Part shown: piece by piece, positions 1 to 14,000 of the stretch
How positions within the stretch are numbered: position 1 is the stretch's first letter
Layout: the number at the start of each line of letters is the position of its first letter
DNA from: Branchiostoma floridae
Taxonomy: Eukaryota; Chordata; Leptocardii; Amphioxiformes; Branchiostomatidae
Assembly: GCF_000003815.2 (NCBI RefSeq)
Contig: NC_049995.1
Coordinates: 17,580,356-17,644,355 of the forward strand
Reading direction: 5' to 3'
DNA length: 64,000 bases
Made by a program: the position numbers and the translations under genes
The notes under the pieces: model-generated
Seen by the model: only the letters and a program-made list of their open reading frames with translations
The model's database searches: none
Told to the model about the DNA's origin: nothing

Positions 1-344
1 CGAGCTAAATTCTTGATTTGTAAACGGGGCTTCATGGGGACCCTATCCTGCATCACTCCTTCCTTCCATCTAACGCTACCTGCCACAAACATCAAGACAC
101 TGTACATGTATGTCAGGGGGAAAAGACGCAGTAATGGAAGTAAAATTCAGACATGGCCGGTCAGTGGATGACAGGCTAATACAGAACATCGATATATTAC
201 TGCAAGTTAGCATAAAGAATGTAACAACCACTGCAGTTAATTCATAGCTTACGTTATAGTTGGTAAAACAAACTACCAATTTATTCAGAAGAGCATAATT
301 TCGTTAATTTCTTCATTTCAACAAACTGACCAAAAATTGGCCCG

Positions 345-552
345 AAGGGCGCGGTCACATGGGTCGTGCGATCGTCGTACGATTTTTTTGATGCCATAGG
401 ATTTTCAAGCAGGTCGTAACAGAAGATCCAAAACAGCTTTTTGTGTAGCATTAGACAGCTAGACTATGTCGGACACATGCATCACTGTCCCCAAAATGCC
501 CGAAGTTAGCGATCGTACGACGATCGCACGACCTATGTGATCGCGCCTTAAG
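345..552. mobile_element. Fold-back MITE
   Basis: Inverted ends: AGGGCGCGGTCACATGGGTC at the left and its near-complement ending GACCTATGTGATCGCGCC at the right, each continuing into CGTGCGATCGTCGTACGAT. About 200 bp, no coding capacity. Confidence 0.6.
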
Positions 553-604
553 ATGCAAACTGTATGCTCTGCAATACAGATACAGATCAAATCTTGGCCC
601 TCAC

Positions 605-2429
605 CTGACTCAGTCTTGTCTGCCTGCTGTACTGAAGACTGGACTGTCAGTCCCGTCAGTTCGAACTGAGACACGACAGCGGTCATGTCGGTGGTGACGG
701 GGCCGGGGGAGCTGAGGGTCTTCGCCGGTTGGAGGGGGAAATTCAGCCCGTTGTCTGCAGAAGAAACCGATAGAGTAATGCTAAAACAACACGTTAGAAC
801 CAGCGTTAGAACATAAAGTATACAATTTATTGCGATACAAGAAAATGTTCATTATACAATTATAGTAATAATAATGAGCAAAATGATAATTGTGCTAACA
901 ATAATAATAGAATTTTTGGCAGATGATGAAGATTTAAATACAATCCACCTCAGAAAACATCAAATAAACATAATTACTACCTGAGAGTATACATACAGTA
1001 CAAGATAGAGTCAGTACAATAGTTGCTTCATGATACAATTTAAAGAATGATTGAATATCCTTACATCCATGAAGTTTGAAGCTACACTCTTGTTTATCCA
1101 TGGGATACCTCGCCATACCGGGCACACACGTCAGGTAAAGGGCCCTCCTGTGGAGGGGGAAATTACCTTGTTGGCATAAGGAGCACTCGTACTTCTAATA
1201 CTGTAGCCCTTTGATATATATGCATAGCATTACATATATCGTAAGTGGTTCATACACATAACACAATTAGGTCCCGTTTTGTTGTCCTTTGAGGAATATT
1301 GAAGAAATTTTCTGAAAGACTCTTAAGATTCTAAAGATTGTCCCTTTTATATATTGAATTGTTTTATAGATATCATAGAGTATATAGATAAACATTGGGG
1401 ATGTTTTTACAAGTGTCTTTATCTTTTGCAGAGCATGAAGTGATTTCAGTCACAACTTAGCAACAGGGCAGGATTGCCACGTGTTGGTCAGCAGATACAA
1501 GAAGAAAACTCACGTCAGTTTGTGGACTAAGATTCCAGACGGATGGAGCCACATGCTGATGTCATGATTGTCTCCTCCTCTCCCTCTCTTGCTCTTCATC
1601 CTCCTAGTGACGTCAGCAGCCCTCCGCACGGCCGGTCCGAACGCCAGAGGAGGCGCCCACATCAAAGCTGCCGGCACTGGGGTCCATTTGGTGGTTAGGG
1701 CGCGGAGCCGGGGGTCTACCCAGGCCATGGTGTACTGTACCGTCACGGACAGGTTCTGTAAACAACAACAAAAACAACAACAACCAATTACATCAAAGGT
1801 GCCGGCACTGATATCGACCCAGGCCACGGTGTAATGTACCGTCACGGAGAGGTTCTGTAAACAACAACAACAACAACAACAACAATCACATCAGAGCTGC
1901 CGGCACGGGTGTCCAGCTGGTGGACAGGCCACGGAGACGGGGGTCAACCCAGGCCATGGTGTACTGTACCGTCACGGACAGGTTCTGTAAACAATAATAA
2001 CAACCCAAGTCAATAATTTTTAACCTCCTTAGGAAGCTCTGATTTTCAAAATGGGCTGAAGTTCTTTAATGCCTAAGTAAGGGAGTTTCTGGTATTTGAG
2101 AACCTTAGCCCATGTAGAAATTTGTGAATCAGCACTTCTGCTAGAAATTGTCTGCAAAAGAGACTAGATGAGGGAAACATTTCTCTGATTTTGAAGTACT
2201 GCTTAATGATAATAATAATGCTTGATAATAGCTTGAAGGCCAGGGAATAGGAGGGGAGTCCAAAGGCGGTGGGAACATGACACTGGTCTATATTCCCACA
2301 AAATGTCATGAAATTTCTGCTCGAGACCAAACAAGTGCAATGGATATCATAAGATACTGACCGCGTGCTCTTCAGACAGAGGTCCAACGTGAAGAATCGT
2401 CACTGTCGATGTCACTTCAAGTTTCTCTC
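605..2429 (-). CDS. Cys-loop (pentameric ligand-gated channel) ligand-binding domain, 4 exons
   Basis: Exons 2362-2429, 1514-1755, 1065-1147 and 605-754 join in phase. The first two give EKLEVTSTVTILHVG and then NLSVTVQYTMAWVDPRLR, matching the beta-1/beta-2 strands and W-x-D-x-RL of this family. The second also has LMWAPPLAF (loop A-like W-x-P) and HDISMWLHPSGILVHKLT. The third has the hallmark CVPGMARYPMDKQEC, exactly 13 residues between cysteines with YPMD inside. The fourth has YNGLNFPLQP and VVSQFELTGLTVQ. The transmembrane half would lie beyond the left edge. No vicinal cysteine pair of the nicotinic alpha type is seen in the part present. Family level is firm; ligand and ion selectivity cannot be told. 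Confidence 0.8.
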
Positions 2430-5400
2430 CTGTCAATGAAAAAAAAGAAGGTATCAAGGATGGTTTCAAACTGCAATACATTGGAAATATAAAAACGAAT
2501 ATAACGCTAGTTCACCTATTACCAGGGTTAACCTATATCCGTTATATCGACGGAAGGTGGTTTCTGATTGCAGATATTTTCAAAATATTACAGTTGAAAA
2601 CCACCATCCATCGACATCCATAGGACTGCTTGCCCTGTTTTTAGAGACAACGAATATAGGTTATCCTGCAGATAAAGAAGAACTAGTGTTAGGTTACCAA
2701 TTGAGCGGACAAAGGTGACTACCGTTACACAGAACACCGCCACATACCTACGCCAAATAGCAGTTATTCAAGCAACTGGATATGATTTAGCAAACGGTCA
2801 GACACTTCAGGTAGAACCCACTATCTTTCGTCGATGACGACTTCAGTGGTCACTGACGAAAGGTAGTGGGTTCTGTCTTAAACGTCTGAGTGTTTCCAAA
2901 ATCATATCCAGTTGGTATGAGTAACTGCTGTCTACTCTTATTACTGTAAATGCAGAAATGTTCGCGGTGGATTAACGTTTGCGGTTTTCGCGGTAACCAC
3001 TTTAACGCGAACTTAAAACCACCGCGAACATTTTTCTATCATGGTATTAGATTGCAGTCTATGGTGTTACCGCGAAATTAAAACACCACAAAAAGTCCTT
3101 TTTCCCGCTACCGCGAAATTAAATCCCCGGGAACTTAAATGCATTTACAGTACCTGGATACTTAAACCTTCATCGACCTGCAGCATACCTGTCTGGGGGC
3201 TGGCGTTGCTGTCGTACCCTCCGGGCATGCGCTGTCCGGATCTCCATCCGTCCCACTCTGCCTGTGTCGCGTTGTCCGCGCTCGCCAGCTCCGACTGGAA
3301 CGCCGAGACGTCTTCAAACATCTTCTTCAAGACGGTCTTCCTTTCTTCCTCCACTTCTGGCAGGACCGTGTCATCGAAAACTCCTGTGGTTGGTACCGAC
3401 GCTGATTCCGATCGCGAAGTGCTTTCCCCCGGTGTTGGCGACCTTGCCCCTAACGACGAGGTGATTTTGTTTGTGGCATGAGATGTACCAGGATGGGATG
3501 GGGTATACGTAGCAGCTGCTGTAGTAGCATCCGTAGCATCAGTAGTGGTAGTTTCAGTAGTAGTTGCTGCATCAGTAGAAGCAGCAGTGCTTGAAGGTGT
3601 AAAAGTGGTAGAATCAGTAGTTACAGTAGTAGTAACAACAGTAGTAGCTAATTCAGTGTAAGTAGCAGCATAAGTAGCGGCAGTAGTAGCTAAATCAATA
3701 GTAGAGGCTACACTAGTAGCAGCAGTAGAAGATGTAGTAGTAGTAGCAGTAGTATCAGCAGTAGTAGCTGGGTTAGTAGTGGTAGCTACAGTAGTATCAG
3801 CAGTAGTAATTGCAGTAGAAGATGAAGTAGCAGTAGTTTTAGTAGTAGTAGTAGTGATAGAAGCTGTAGTAGTCATTACCGCCGTTGTTCGTGTAGTCAT
3901 AGCCGTGGATGAAGGTAGGGCTATAGTAGTTTGGGCTGCAAATTGAAAATGAACAACAACACAGTTGAGGGAAATGTTCTCTGATTTTATGCATACAACA
4001 CGCAGAAAACACAGGGTAAGTCTATCGATTTGAGATACTCGATATTATGTAACTTGAGCGCACTAAATGTATAAGTTTGATTAGTAGACTATGACATGAA
4101 ATATTAGATATGATGTTGACCTTGACATTGCTGTGTCCCCTCCCACTGTCCGCCAGGGCCGCATGTCCTGATGACGTCACCTCCTGCGTCATGATATCCC
4201 GTGATGCACTTGTACCTGCATCTCTCGCAGGTGCATGCTGGGCCAGACTCGACAGTGTGGTCAACGGTTGGAGGCTCGGCACACGCTGTAAAGTCTTTCG
4301 GCAAAAAACGTATTGTTGATTGTCATACATTTGTGTAGAGTCACAGTAAATAAAATCTTCTTATAACAATTATCATTTTATATTCTAGAAAATGGATATA
4401 CTAGCCAGGCGTCTGGAGGCTTAAGAGCGAAGCTGAGTAGAGTACAATCATACTGTCTACTCATTTGTACTAGCCTCCTTCACCAGCCTCTCTGTTATTA
4501 GGCTTTGGTCACAGTAAGTTGTTGGGGGCATAAATATTTGTGGAACCACGTACAGATAGTATGACAACCAGGTTTTCGGAACCCTTCTCAGTTTTGTGTT
4601 CTCAATGTTGCACTTGCCTGTCCATTTTCTGATGTCGTCCATCTTTTCTGTTGTCTATACACAAAGAAAACAGTAACCTACCTGGACAACAGAAGCGGAC
4701 TTCGTAGTCCAAGCAGCTCCCGTCCGCCTGATGGGTATTGTTACAGAAAAAGCCAATTGTTGTGTCGTAGTAGACGAAGGTTTCCCCGGTGAGGGAGGCC
4801 TCCTGTTGGGTGGAGACGACGCGGGCGTGAACTCCTGTGGGATGGGGGCAGATCTGGCCGGGGTTTTCCCTACAGAGGTGGGACAGGAGTTCCCTGTCAC
4901 CTCTCCCACCCGAGCCATCTCGGTTGAACCAGACCGTCCAGTTGTCGCAAGGTTCTGAGATGGGAGAAAGTGCACAGAGTTTTATATCGATGGCTACACA
5001 CACCGGTGCAATGGCCGAGTGGGTAGAGTGTTTGCCTTGCATACGGTAGGTCGTGAGTTCGATCCCCGGCCGAGTCATACCAAAGACTTCAAAATGGTAC
5101 ATGCTACTTTCTCTGCTTAGCACTCAGCACTAATGAGGAAGAGTATGGAAGTTAAACACACATCACTACCAGCAGACCTGCCCCCTGCTGTAGTGACTTG
5201 CACAAATGTGTGGCCCAAGGGCTTCGAAGTGGAGATGGGCGCCACCCTACGCATCTTAGATGTATGGGCAAACTTTAACTTTTAACTACACACACGTTAA
5301 GATTACAATAAAAAAATAGATGTGATGTTCACCTTGACATTGCTGTGTTCCCTCCCACTCTCCATCAGTGCCGCATGTCCTGGTGACGTAACTCCCTGCG

Positions 5401-8016
5401 GCATTGGATCTCATGATGCACTTGTACGTGCAGATCTTCCCAGGCCAGTAGGGACAGGTACAGTCTGGGGCAGACTCGGCAGTGTGGGCAAGAGTTGGAG
5501 GCTCGGAACACACTGTAAAGTCTTTCGGCAGAAAAAAAAACAATGAATGTTACGCTCGGTCGTTTATTTGGTGGTTATAGGAACCGACCTTAGATTAAGG
5601 CACTGTGTCCACATTAGGGCGGGTCATTAACTCTTTATTATCATAAGAACTGTTCAATTGTCCTTCTAAAGCAACAGTTTCTTTCAGTCCCGGACAGCGA
5701 AGTTATGGAAATCTCTTGACGACTCTTGTTTCCCTCCTGTCTACAACTTATCAGCCTTCAAAACAATTTTCTGCCGCTATCTCCGTGCACAGTTATTTCC
5801 TTCTTTGTTCTTTTTACTTCTTAGTTCATTGCCTTGAAACGGTCTCTTGACCTTGCTTTGAACGACCTCGAAAAAAAAAGAAGTGGCTTATTACACATTG
5901 TGTACCACTATATATGAAATGCACCTACAAATTATGTTAAATTCCGTATTTCATTTTGATTTCGTTTACTACATGTATATGCAATGTGACCTCGATAACC
6001 TATGCTTATGAAAGGTGTTACGTCGCTTTTCTGTGCATAGAATCAACTTATGTAACAATAAGCAATATATGTATCTTGGACTATCTTTTCTTAATTATAT
6101 CGCACAGTCAAACCTACCCTTATTCCAATGGTTTCCTATAGTCAACAAAGTTGATGTTCTCGCATTCGGGAAAGTTGCATATTAAAAAACTATCGCCCGA
6201 ATCTGTGGCAATGACGAGTTAGTTTAATAATATTCCGAGTTGTTTGAGTAACTTCTATATTGTGAATATCTTACCTTGTGCACAGTTAAACCGGAACTGC
6301 CCATTCGGGTCGTTTGCCCCGTACCCCACGTAGTTGATTTCCTTGGGATTGTTGTCGGTTGTTGCCATGAACGGTTCAGTCTCTCCATCTCTCCCCACCG
6401 CTATGTACATGTTGTTGTTCCCCCTTTTCCAGCAGATCCAGAAGCGTCTAAAGTCGTTTGGCGACAGAATACCTGCATGGGGATAGAAATGGAATAATGT
6501 TTGATAGAACAAGGCTAGGGCCAATTCTGCAAGCATGAGTTAACACTGTCACTGTATCCAATTCCCATCATTTTAGAGTTTATAGACAATAGATACAAAA
6601 TCCGGAAATTCAGCTGCAGAACCAAAGTCAGCCGTCAGGAAGCGTCTTTCAACACACACAACACAAACAAGAGCTGAAACACACACGCGCACACACACAC
6701 ACATTCACATGAACACACAATACAGATTCAAACAGACACACACACTCCAACACACACACACAAGCGCACAGATACACAATCCAACACACACACAGAAGCA
6801 CACAGACACACAATCCAACACACACACACACAAGCACACAGACACACACACAGACACACACACTCCAACACACACACACAAATACGCACACACACAAATA
6901 CGCACACACACTCCAACACACAAGCATACCCACACAGACACACACACATACGCCACGGTGCATATGCACACGCACACACACCACACACACACACATGCAC
7001 TGAGACACACACACACACCAAATACTATGCCGCCATTTTTGTTGGAGATAATCAACTTGAGTATTTACCTGATGTATTTACTTTTTTCCAGCTTGGATTG
7101 ATGCTCGACCTGGTATTCCAGTCAATCCCGATGTGAACCTCATATTGCTGACCAACACCAAGGAACCTGTTCTCTGCAGACAGAGTGATGTGAATCCGGC
7201 CCTCACTACGTGCCTCGAACACAACAGGTTGGCGCACGGGTGAGAAGACGGTTTGCAAGTCAAATGCATAATTGCGCCACGAGTCGTTGTTGTAGAAGGC
7301 CTTTGTTTCTGTGCAGGATGCTGGACAAACGAAAATATGTATAACAACTCTACAAATCTTGACAAGCATGTTTAAATTTACAAAAATTGGAACTGTAACG
7401 TTAGATATGTACCTGTAGATGCCATATTTTCATTGTATTACAACAGCCTGTATTGGCAGGGTATACAACAAATATCATCAGTTAAATGTATCATTATAAT
7501 TTATTATTATTTAATCAAGAGTTGACAAATTGCATGGACAGGGTTTGATAAATTTGAGTTTGGTTGGAAGCCTTAAAAAGAAATCTTAAACCTTATAAGA
7601 AAAAATCTTAAACCCAGCAAAGTCTAATAGATGTCAACAAAGGGTTTTATTGATATTCTAAATGACGCGTAAATTCAAAATAAACAGCCTCTATGCGCTA
7701 ATGCTTTCACAATAGATGAGCAGGGAAATTTGTGAGTAATAAATTATTCACAAGCAGGTCTTTTCTTACACGGGAATTTCATTAGTCACGCAGGTAAAAT
7801 CACATCAAACATGGTGTAAAATACGTTTATGTGTGTGTGCGTGCGTGTACGTGTCAGTGTGTGTGTGTGCGTATGTGTGTCTGTGTGTGTGTACATATGT
7901 GTGTGTGTGTACATGTGTGTGTGTGTGTGAGTGTTTTTCTGTGTGTGTGTGTCTGTGTGTACATGTGTGTGTGTGTGTGTGTGTGCACATTGTGTGTGTG
8001 AGTGTGAGTGTTTTTC

Positions 8017-8059
<43 letters not shown>

Positions 8060-11000
8060 GTGTATGCTTGTTTGTGTGTGACGTTTTCACATTTTACATT
8101 TTGACAGAATGTTATGAAATTTATTTGATCTTAATACTACAGATATCTTTTTAAGAAACCTACTGTCTCTATTGCATCCCAAGAGCTCGACCCTCATGCT
8201 GATCCACTCAGACTGCCAAGTGAGAGGGTAGAACCGCACGTAACGTGCGTCTACCGGGTGGTCCAACAGGTTGGTTACGGGGGTGTCCTTGTCCGTGTTA
8301 CCTGGGAACACCTGCAAAACAGGTACAGGAGTTAACTCCGCTTCACCTTTATCCTTGGGGTAACCTATATCCGTTGTTTTTAAAGGGAGAGCATCTAGGT
8401 ACACCAAAACGACAGACGGTGTTTTAAATTCTAGCTATAGAACTGTAGTTATGTAGAAGCCATACTTTGTACCTTGTACAATTGTTGTGCGATAAAGTTA
8501 TTATTTAATGTTTTCAAACTATCGCAGTTAATTTTCAAATTTTATAGACACCATCCGTTTACCTGAAACATCAACATGCCATGTCTTTGAAAATGACGGA
8601 TATAAGTTACCCCACGGATAATGGTGAACTAGCGTTATATCGTCATTGGTTGGTTTCCATTTGGGACATCATAGTTCAAGCCCCGACCGGCCAAGCATCT
8701 ATGGTTGACTACTTTAGGTTAGGGACGTAACTCGGATATGGCGTTAGATGAAGTTCCTGTGTTTGAGGAGAGCCACACCTCGAGCACGTCATTAAAGAAC
8801 CCACCACACTTTTATCGTCAGTAAAAGACGACATGTCTTCAAACTGTTATTGTTATGTCAATGCAGAGATAAGTTGTACTTGAGCACCGACAACAACCAA
8901 ATCACTAATTACAAAATAAAGCAACAATTCTTTATTAGCTGGACTGTCAGTTCAAATGTTCTCCTTCCAAATATTTATGGAAAAATAAAAGAGAAAAGTA
9001 CAGTTTAAAGTTTAACGTTCTTCCAACAACAAAGTATACACGGACCACTGTCACCACGTTCAGGATCAATACTGTATATAACAGTAACTGTAGTATTGAT
9101 CAATACATCAGTATTGATTCTTTAGAATCAATACAAAATTTGATCAGAGCGCGTTGGAAGGAAGTTTGGCAATTTACTATATAATGATAAACACACATGA
9201 GCTTCCATCATGATGATAATAAGTGAAAAGTACTAAATATACGTAATGTCAGTGTCTGGGATACCTTTTCTTCGCCATTGTTGTGTCTGTAGATCTCCAA
9301 ACTGTCCTCCTCTATGCCATGCTGTAGTGCGAATGACGTCACCCACGCATCGTACCAGCCACGTCCCTGGATAATGGTGCCCGTCAGTCGCTTCACTTCT
9401 CCCAAATCCACCTGAAAAATTTGTCACGCAATATAATGCACATCATAGACGAAAATAGCTTCGAATAGATCTCCCTTTCCAGCCACTATCCTGGAGTATT
9501 GATTGGAATACTACGATTCTATTTTACACTGTAACCGTAGTTCACCTTTGTACGCAGGATACCTATATCCGTTTATTTTAACAGACTCTGAGTATCAGTT
9601 AGAGATATCAAGTGGTTTCAAATTACACTTTTTTCAAAACGGCATTTGAGGATATCAAGTCAACGGACGAAGGTTAGAAACTGCGATATTTTGAAAGTAT
9701 AGAGATTTTTAGGAGTTTGAAACCACCACATAATATTCCATCGCCTTGATAATTCCCTTCAAGCCCTGTTTGAAAACAAAACAATCGATATACTATAGGT
9801 GAACTTGAGCGTAATACATTATGAAACAATTTTAAACTTTATATCCAAACATAAAAATAAAGCCCTTACCAACAAGCTTTTGATCAGTCCTCTGATCATT
9901 TTTAAGTTCGAAAGCTAATTGTTGGTAAGCGCTTTATTTTTGTGTACGGTTATAAAGTTTTAAAAATTGTTTCATAATGTTGATTTACCGTCACAGACGA
10001 ACAAATACCCGAGTATAGTGTCAGTCTGTGTTATAACTGTTACAGTATATGGTCAAATGGGCAGACAAATGTTGGAATTGAAAAGAAGTCAATGTCCCAA
10101 CGTTAACTGTGAGCCGACACCTGTCAGTATCTCTAATATGTTAAGTTCATTAATATTGTGATATCCCTACCTGCAGCCACTGCCCGATGTTGTTATTTTC
10201 AGCTCGCCACGCCTTCATGTTCTTGTTTAACCGAGCGTAGTGAGACTTGTAATTGCCGTTAAATTCTGACGATGCGGTGATGCGTTCATCAGGTATGGCT
10301 CCAGATTCCATCCCAAGTGGACCATGGCAAGCTGGAAGACAAAGAGAGGAGTTACCCCTAAGATGTCTTGTGAAAAAGCACATGTGGAAAGAGTGATTTC
10401 TACACCGTGTAGTCTCAGGGAAGAGAAACAATAACCTGTAGCTTAAATACTGTGGCTTTTTAAGACATTCTTCACTCCAGAGAAGAGTGTTATTTTCTAA
10501 AAGACAACATTTTTATGAACACTGGCCAAGTTCAATGTCAAGTGGCCGATACAATTACGTTTTGGGATTCAGAAAAATATTACTAGCAGAAATGGAACAC
10601 TCTCCTCTGGAGTACATTAAGTCTTAAAGCGTCATTCTTTAACTAACTCAGGTTTGGGCATGAATTGTAAGAACCGAATACTGATGACTTCCAGATCAAC
10701 TTTGCCAGCGTAAAGTTTTAATCCTGCAAAGTAGAAATATATTTCAAAGTAATGTCAGAATGTCCTGAAATCGCTTCACAACAAAATAAAAGAGTGTCAT
10801 TTTCTAAATGCCTTGGAAATATGAATTGGCTGTTTCCACAACAGACGAGCCGGGTAATTTGTGAGCAATAATTTATTCATAAGCAGGTATTATCATTACA
10901 CAGGAAATGGCATTGGTACACAGGTAACAGTCGTCATCAAACATTCTGTAAGCTTCCGTTACAGAATGCTTGATCTGTCAGATACAGAATTTTTATAAGG

Positions 11001-14000
11001 TGTAGGCTAAAGGGTTAACACAACCTCCGTGACATTTTGCACACAAGTTAGTACAACAGACTCCGCTGGTATGACCTGGTGCAAAGAATGACCCATGAGT
11101 ATTGACAATTGGCCAAGAAAGGTCATGAACTTGTCTGTAGTGGGTCAGAATCCTCCTAGCCACCTCAAGATGAGATGGGTAGACAGTGTCAAGGAAGATA
11201 TTCGAAACTGAACATGCAAAAAGCCAAATATTCTTCTGGAGATCAGCAATAAGACCTAATGGCATCCCGTAATGTCCAACCCTTGCATGACACGGAACAA
11301 TCAATGCTAATCCTGGTAGTGAGTGAATCATCAAGGAATACACTAATACTACCAGGATTACATGCTGTATTCTTCCTTTCACACGAGAGGGGGAATGAGC
11401 CAGAACGCCGTCTGAATAAAAAATCTTTGTATATTCCAGCTGGATATTTGTAGTGCATTCTAGAAATTCTAACTCGTCCACAGTTGTGTACCTGTAAATG
11501 TACTACTTTGTACCTTGTACAATTGTTGTGCAATAAAGTTGTTGTTATTGTTGTCATTGTGCGGGCCAGGGGCTGAATTGCGAGGAGACTACAATAGGCG
11601 AGGATATAGAAGAACTTGCACGACAATTGTACATGGTACAATGTATGGCCACGACTATTACACAAAGTACAAATTAGATGTATAGAATGACTTAACATCA
11701 TAATTAACATAATGATAAGGGCTAATACAAGTTTTTGATATTTGTGACAAGGGTCTGGAGCGGCTGCAATTTGGCGCCACTCAGGTGACCTCAAAAGTAG
11801 TTGCGGTTATTACTAAGTATGAAATTATAAAACATTCCACTATAGCACACGTATACATAAACTGCTAGCTCACCTTCTTCGCAGTACTTTCCTTTCCATC
11901 CAGCCGGGCACGAACAGGAGTACAGCCCAGTGCCCGACCCCTCTGGGGTTACTGTTCCGCCATTTTTACAGCTTCCTGACAAAAATAAGTACAATGGAAT
12001 GGGTTGAATTATATTGTAGCATCTTCACATCCATTGTTTTTTCAGTTTGATCACTTCCCTGTCTAATCGTAGGAGTTAGCACTGCACGTACGACACATTG
12101 TATCACTAAAAACAAAACAAAAAGTTATTTCTAGTGTTGGAAAATATAGTTCACCTTTTTCCAGGCAACACTGAACATGTCGCGTATAATAATTAAAAGG
12201 CCCAATAATGAACCATAATGTAACACGGGGTACATTGTACGTTGCATTGTTAGGCTATGTCACCATTCGTGACAAGTAGCATGAAATAAGGGTTGGGGTA
12301 AGAGAAGCATTCGCAAGCAAATAATAATTGAAAAAATAAAGATTAGAAACAGAATGAAATAAAAAAAAAAACGATGAAAGAAAACTAGAGGAGAGGACAA
12401 CAATTGTGATATTTTCCTTCTATTCAACTCCACCCTGCCTTTAAGTTATCAATTCGAGCAGGTAAATATGATATCATTTGGCATAATGCGCGCTGAACCA
12501 AGGAATATTTTAGTGCGATGGTGTTATCAATTATGATAATATTTGTAAGGCGATATATTGCATACCGTGATCTAGTTGACAAATGAATGGATGCGTCTGG
12601 CTGCATGGCAGATCAATCCACGCAGACCCACTATACCCGATGGCAGCACAGTCTTCTTCATTGTTCACATTGTTTGGTTCGCCGATTCCCCAGAAGCCTG
12701 TTGACTCCAGGGTTTGTCCGTCCTCAAACACCCAACGGCCTTCGGTGTCGATGTCATTCAGGCCGATCCAGTGGATTCCGTTTCCTAGTCCGACGATAAA
12801 GTCGTTGGTCGCGCTGTCTCTCGGCATGGCCAACAGTCCCCCGTCTGAGGCACAGGTCTCTCTGGCCTGAAAGTAGGTCTCCCCCCCAGCAAAGTGCTTG
12901 TAGCAAACCCCGTTAAAACGACTGTAGCCTGGCTTTGGACACCCTGTAGTGTAGAGGGAAGAAAAAAATTTGTTATTTATTAAAATCTTTAGTTATTAGT
13001 AAGCATCACTCTTCGACTAAATAGGTGCGAAATGTAGGTTCCTTGCTTAGGAGGTAAATAGAGAGGTCAGAAAGTAGGAATTGTATATCAAAAGTGGGGC
13101 TACCAATAGTTAATAAATGATAATTTCATTAACGCATGTTTACAAAATTCCAATCTTTGTTGCAATCTATGGCAAATGTAACGTCTTTCAAGTACTTGTC
13201 TTGTAGTATTTGATTCGTTTGATTCGTTTGACACAAATGATGTACCAAACACACTTACATGGGTAATCAGTAGGCCTGATCATCACCATTACTTTCTTCA
13301 ATGAGTAACGGTACCCCCTCCAGGTTTTCCAGACGATGCCTTGAGCATGCTCGCAATTGGCGTTACATCCGGCCAGATACTGCCCGTTTAACATGGCGTA
13401 ACCACAGCTTGGCGGGTACCACCAACCACCCTTTCCATTTACGGCCGCACAGCTGTAAATGTTGTTGTCGTTGTCTTGGTCCTTGGTGCTGAACTTCTGG
13501 TTGTTCATGTTGAACCGCCCGTTGTCGTAGTTTGACGTTATGCTATCCGTGGCGTTGCCGCTGTACCCACTGACTGTAGCCGTGTACGTGCTTTCTGCAT
13601 TTGAATGAATGAATGAATGAATGGATGGATAGATGGATGGATGGATGGGTGTGTGGGGGGGGATGGATGGATGAATGAATGAATGAATGTATGAATGAAT
13701 GAATGAATGAATGAATGAATGAATTTGGGATACCAAATCGACAGGCGGTGTTTTCAAATCGCAATATTTTCCAAAAATTGCAGTTATTTTCAAAATGTTG
13801 CACCGTCCGTTGACTTGATACATCTAACTGCCATGTTTTTAAAAATGACAGATAAAAGTTACCCCACGGATAAAGGTAAACATACCTGCATCTCTCACAG
13901 AAAACTCGCTGTACTTCGCGAACATACTCTCTCCTTCCCAGTCCTCCAGAGAGATGTACAGTTCGTGACTTTGCTGTGCGGTGAGGCGGTGTAAACGGTC

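Noticed and set aside
76-212. Further exon of the chimeric gene near the left edge
   Set aside because: An AG precedes it, but in the required phase it soon stops and shows no channel transmembrane motif.
5007-5085. tRNA gene
   Set aside because: A and B boxes are present but the acceptor stem does not pair and the sequence continues into a repeated SINE body.
6649-8090. Long reading frames of Cys/Val or Thr/His repeats on both strands
   Set aside because: They are translations of CA/TG microsatellites inside introns.
11243-11794. 183-codon minus-strand frame
   Set aside because: No domain, no splice-phase fit with the EGF or F5/8C exons, and it overlaps a retroposon tail.
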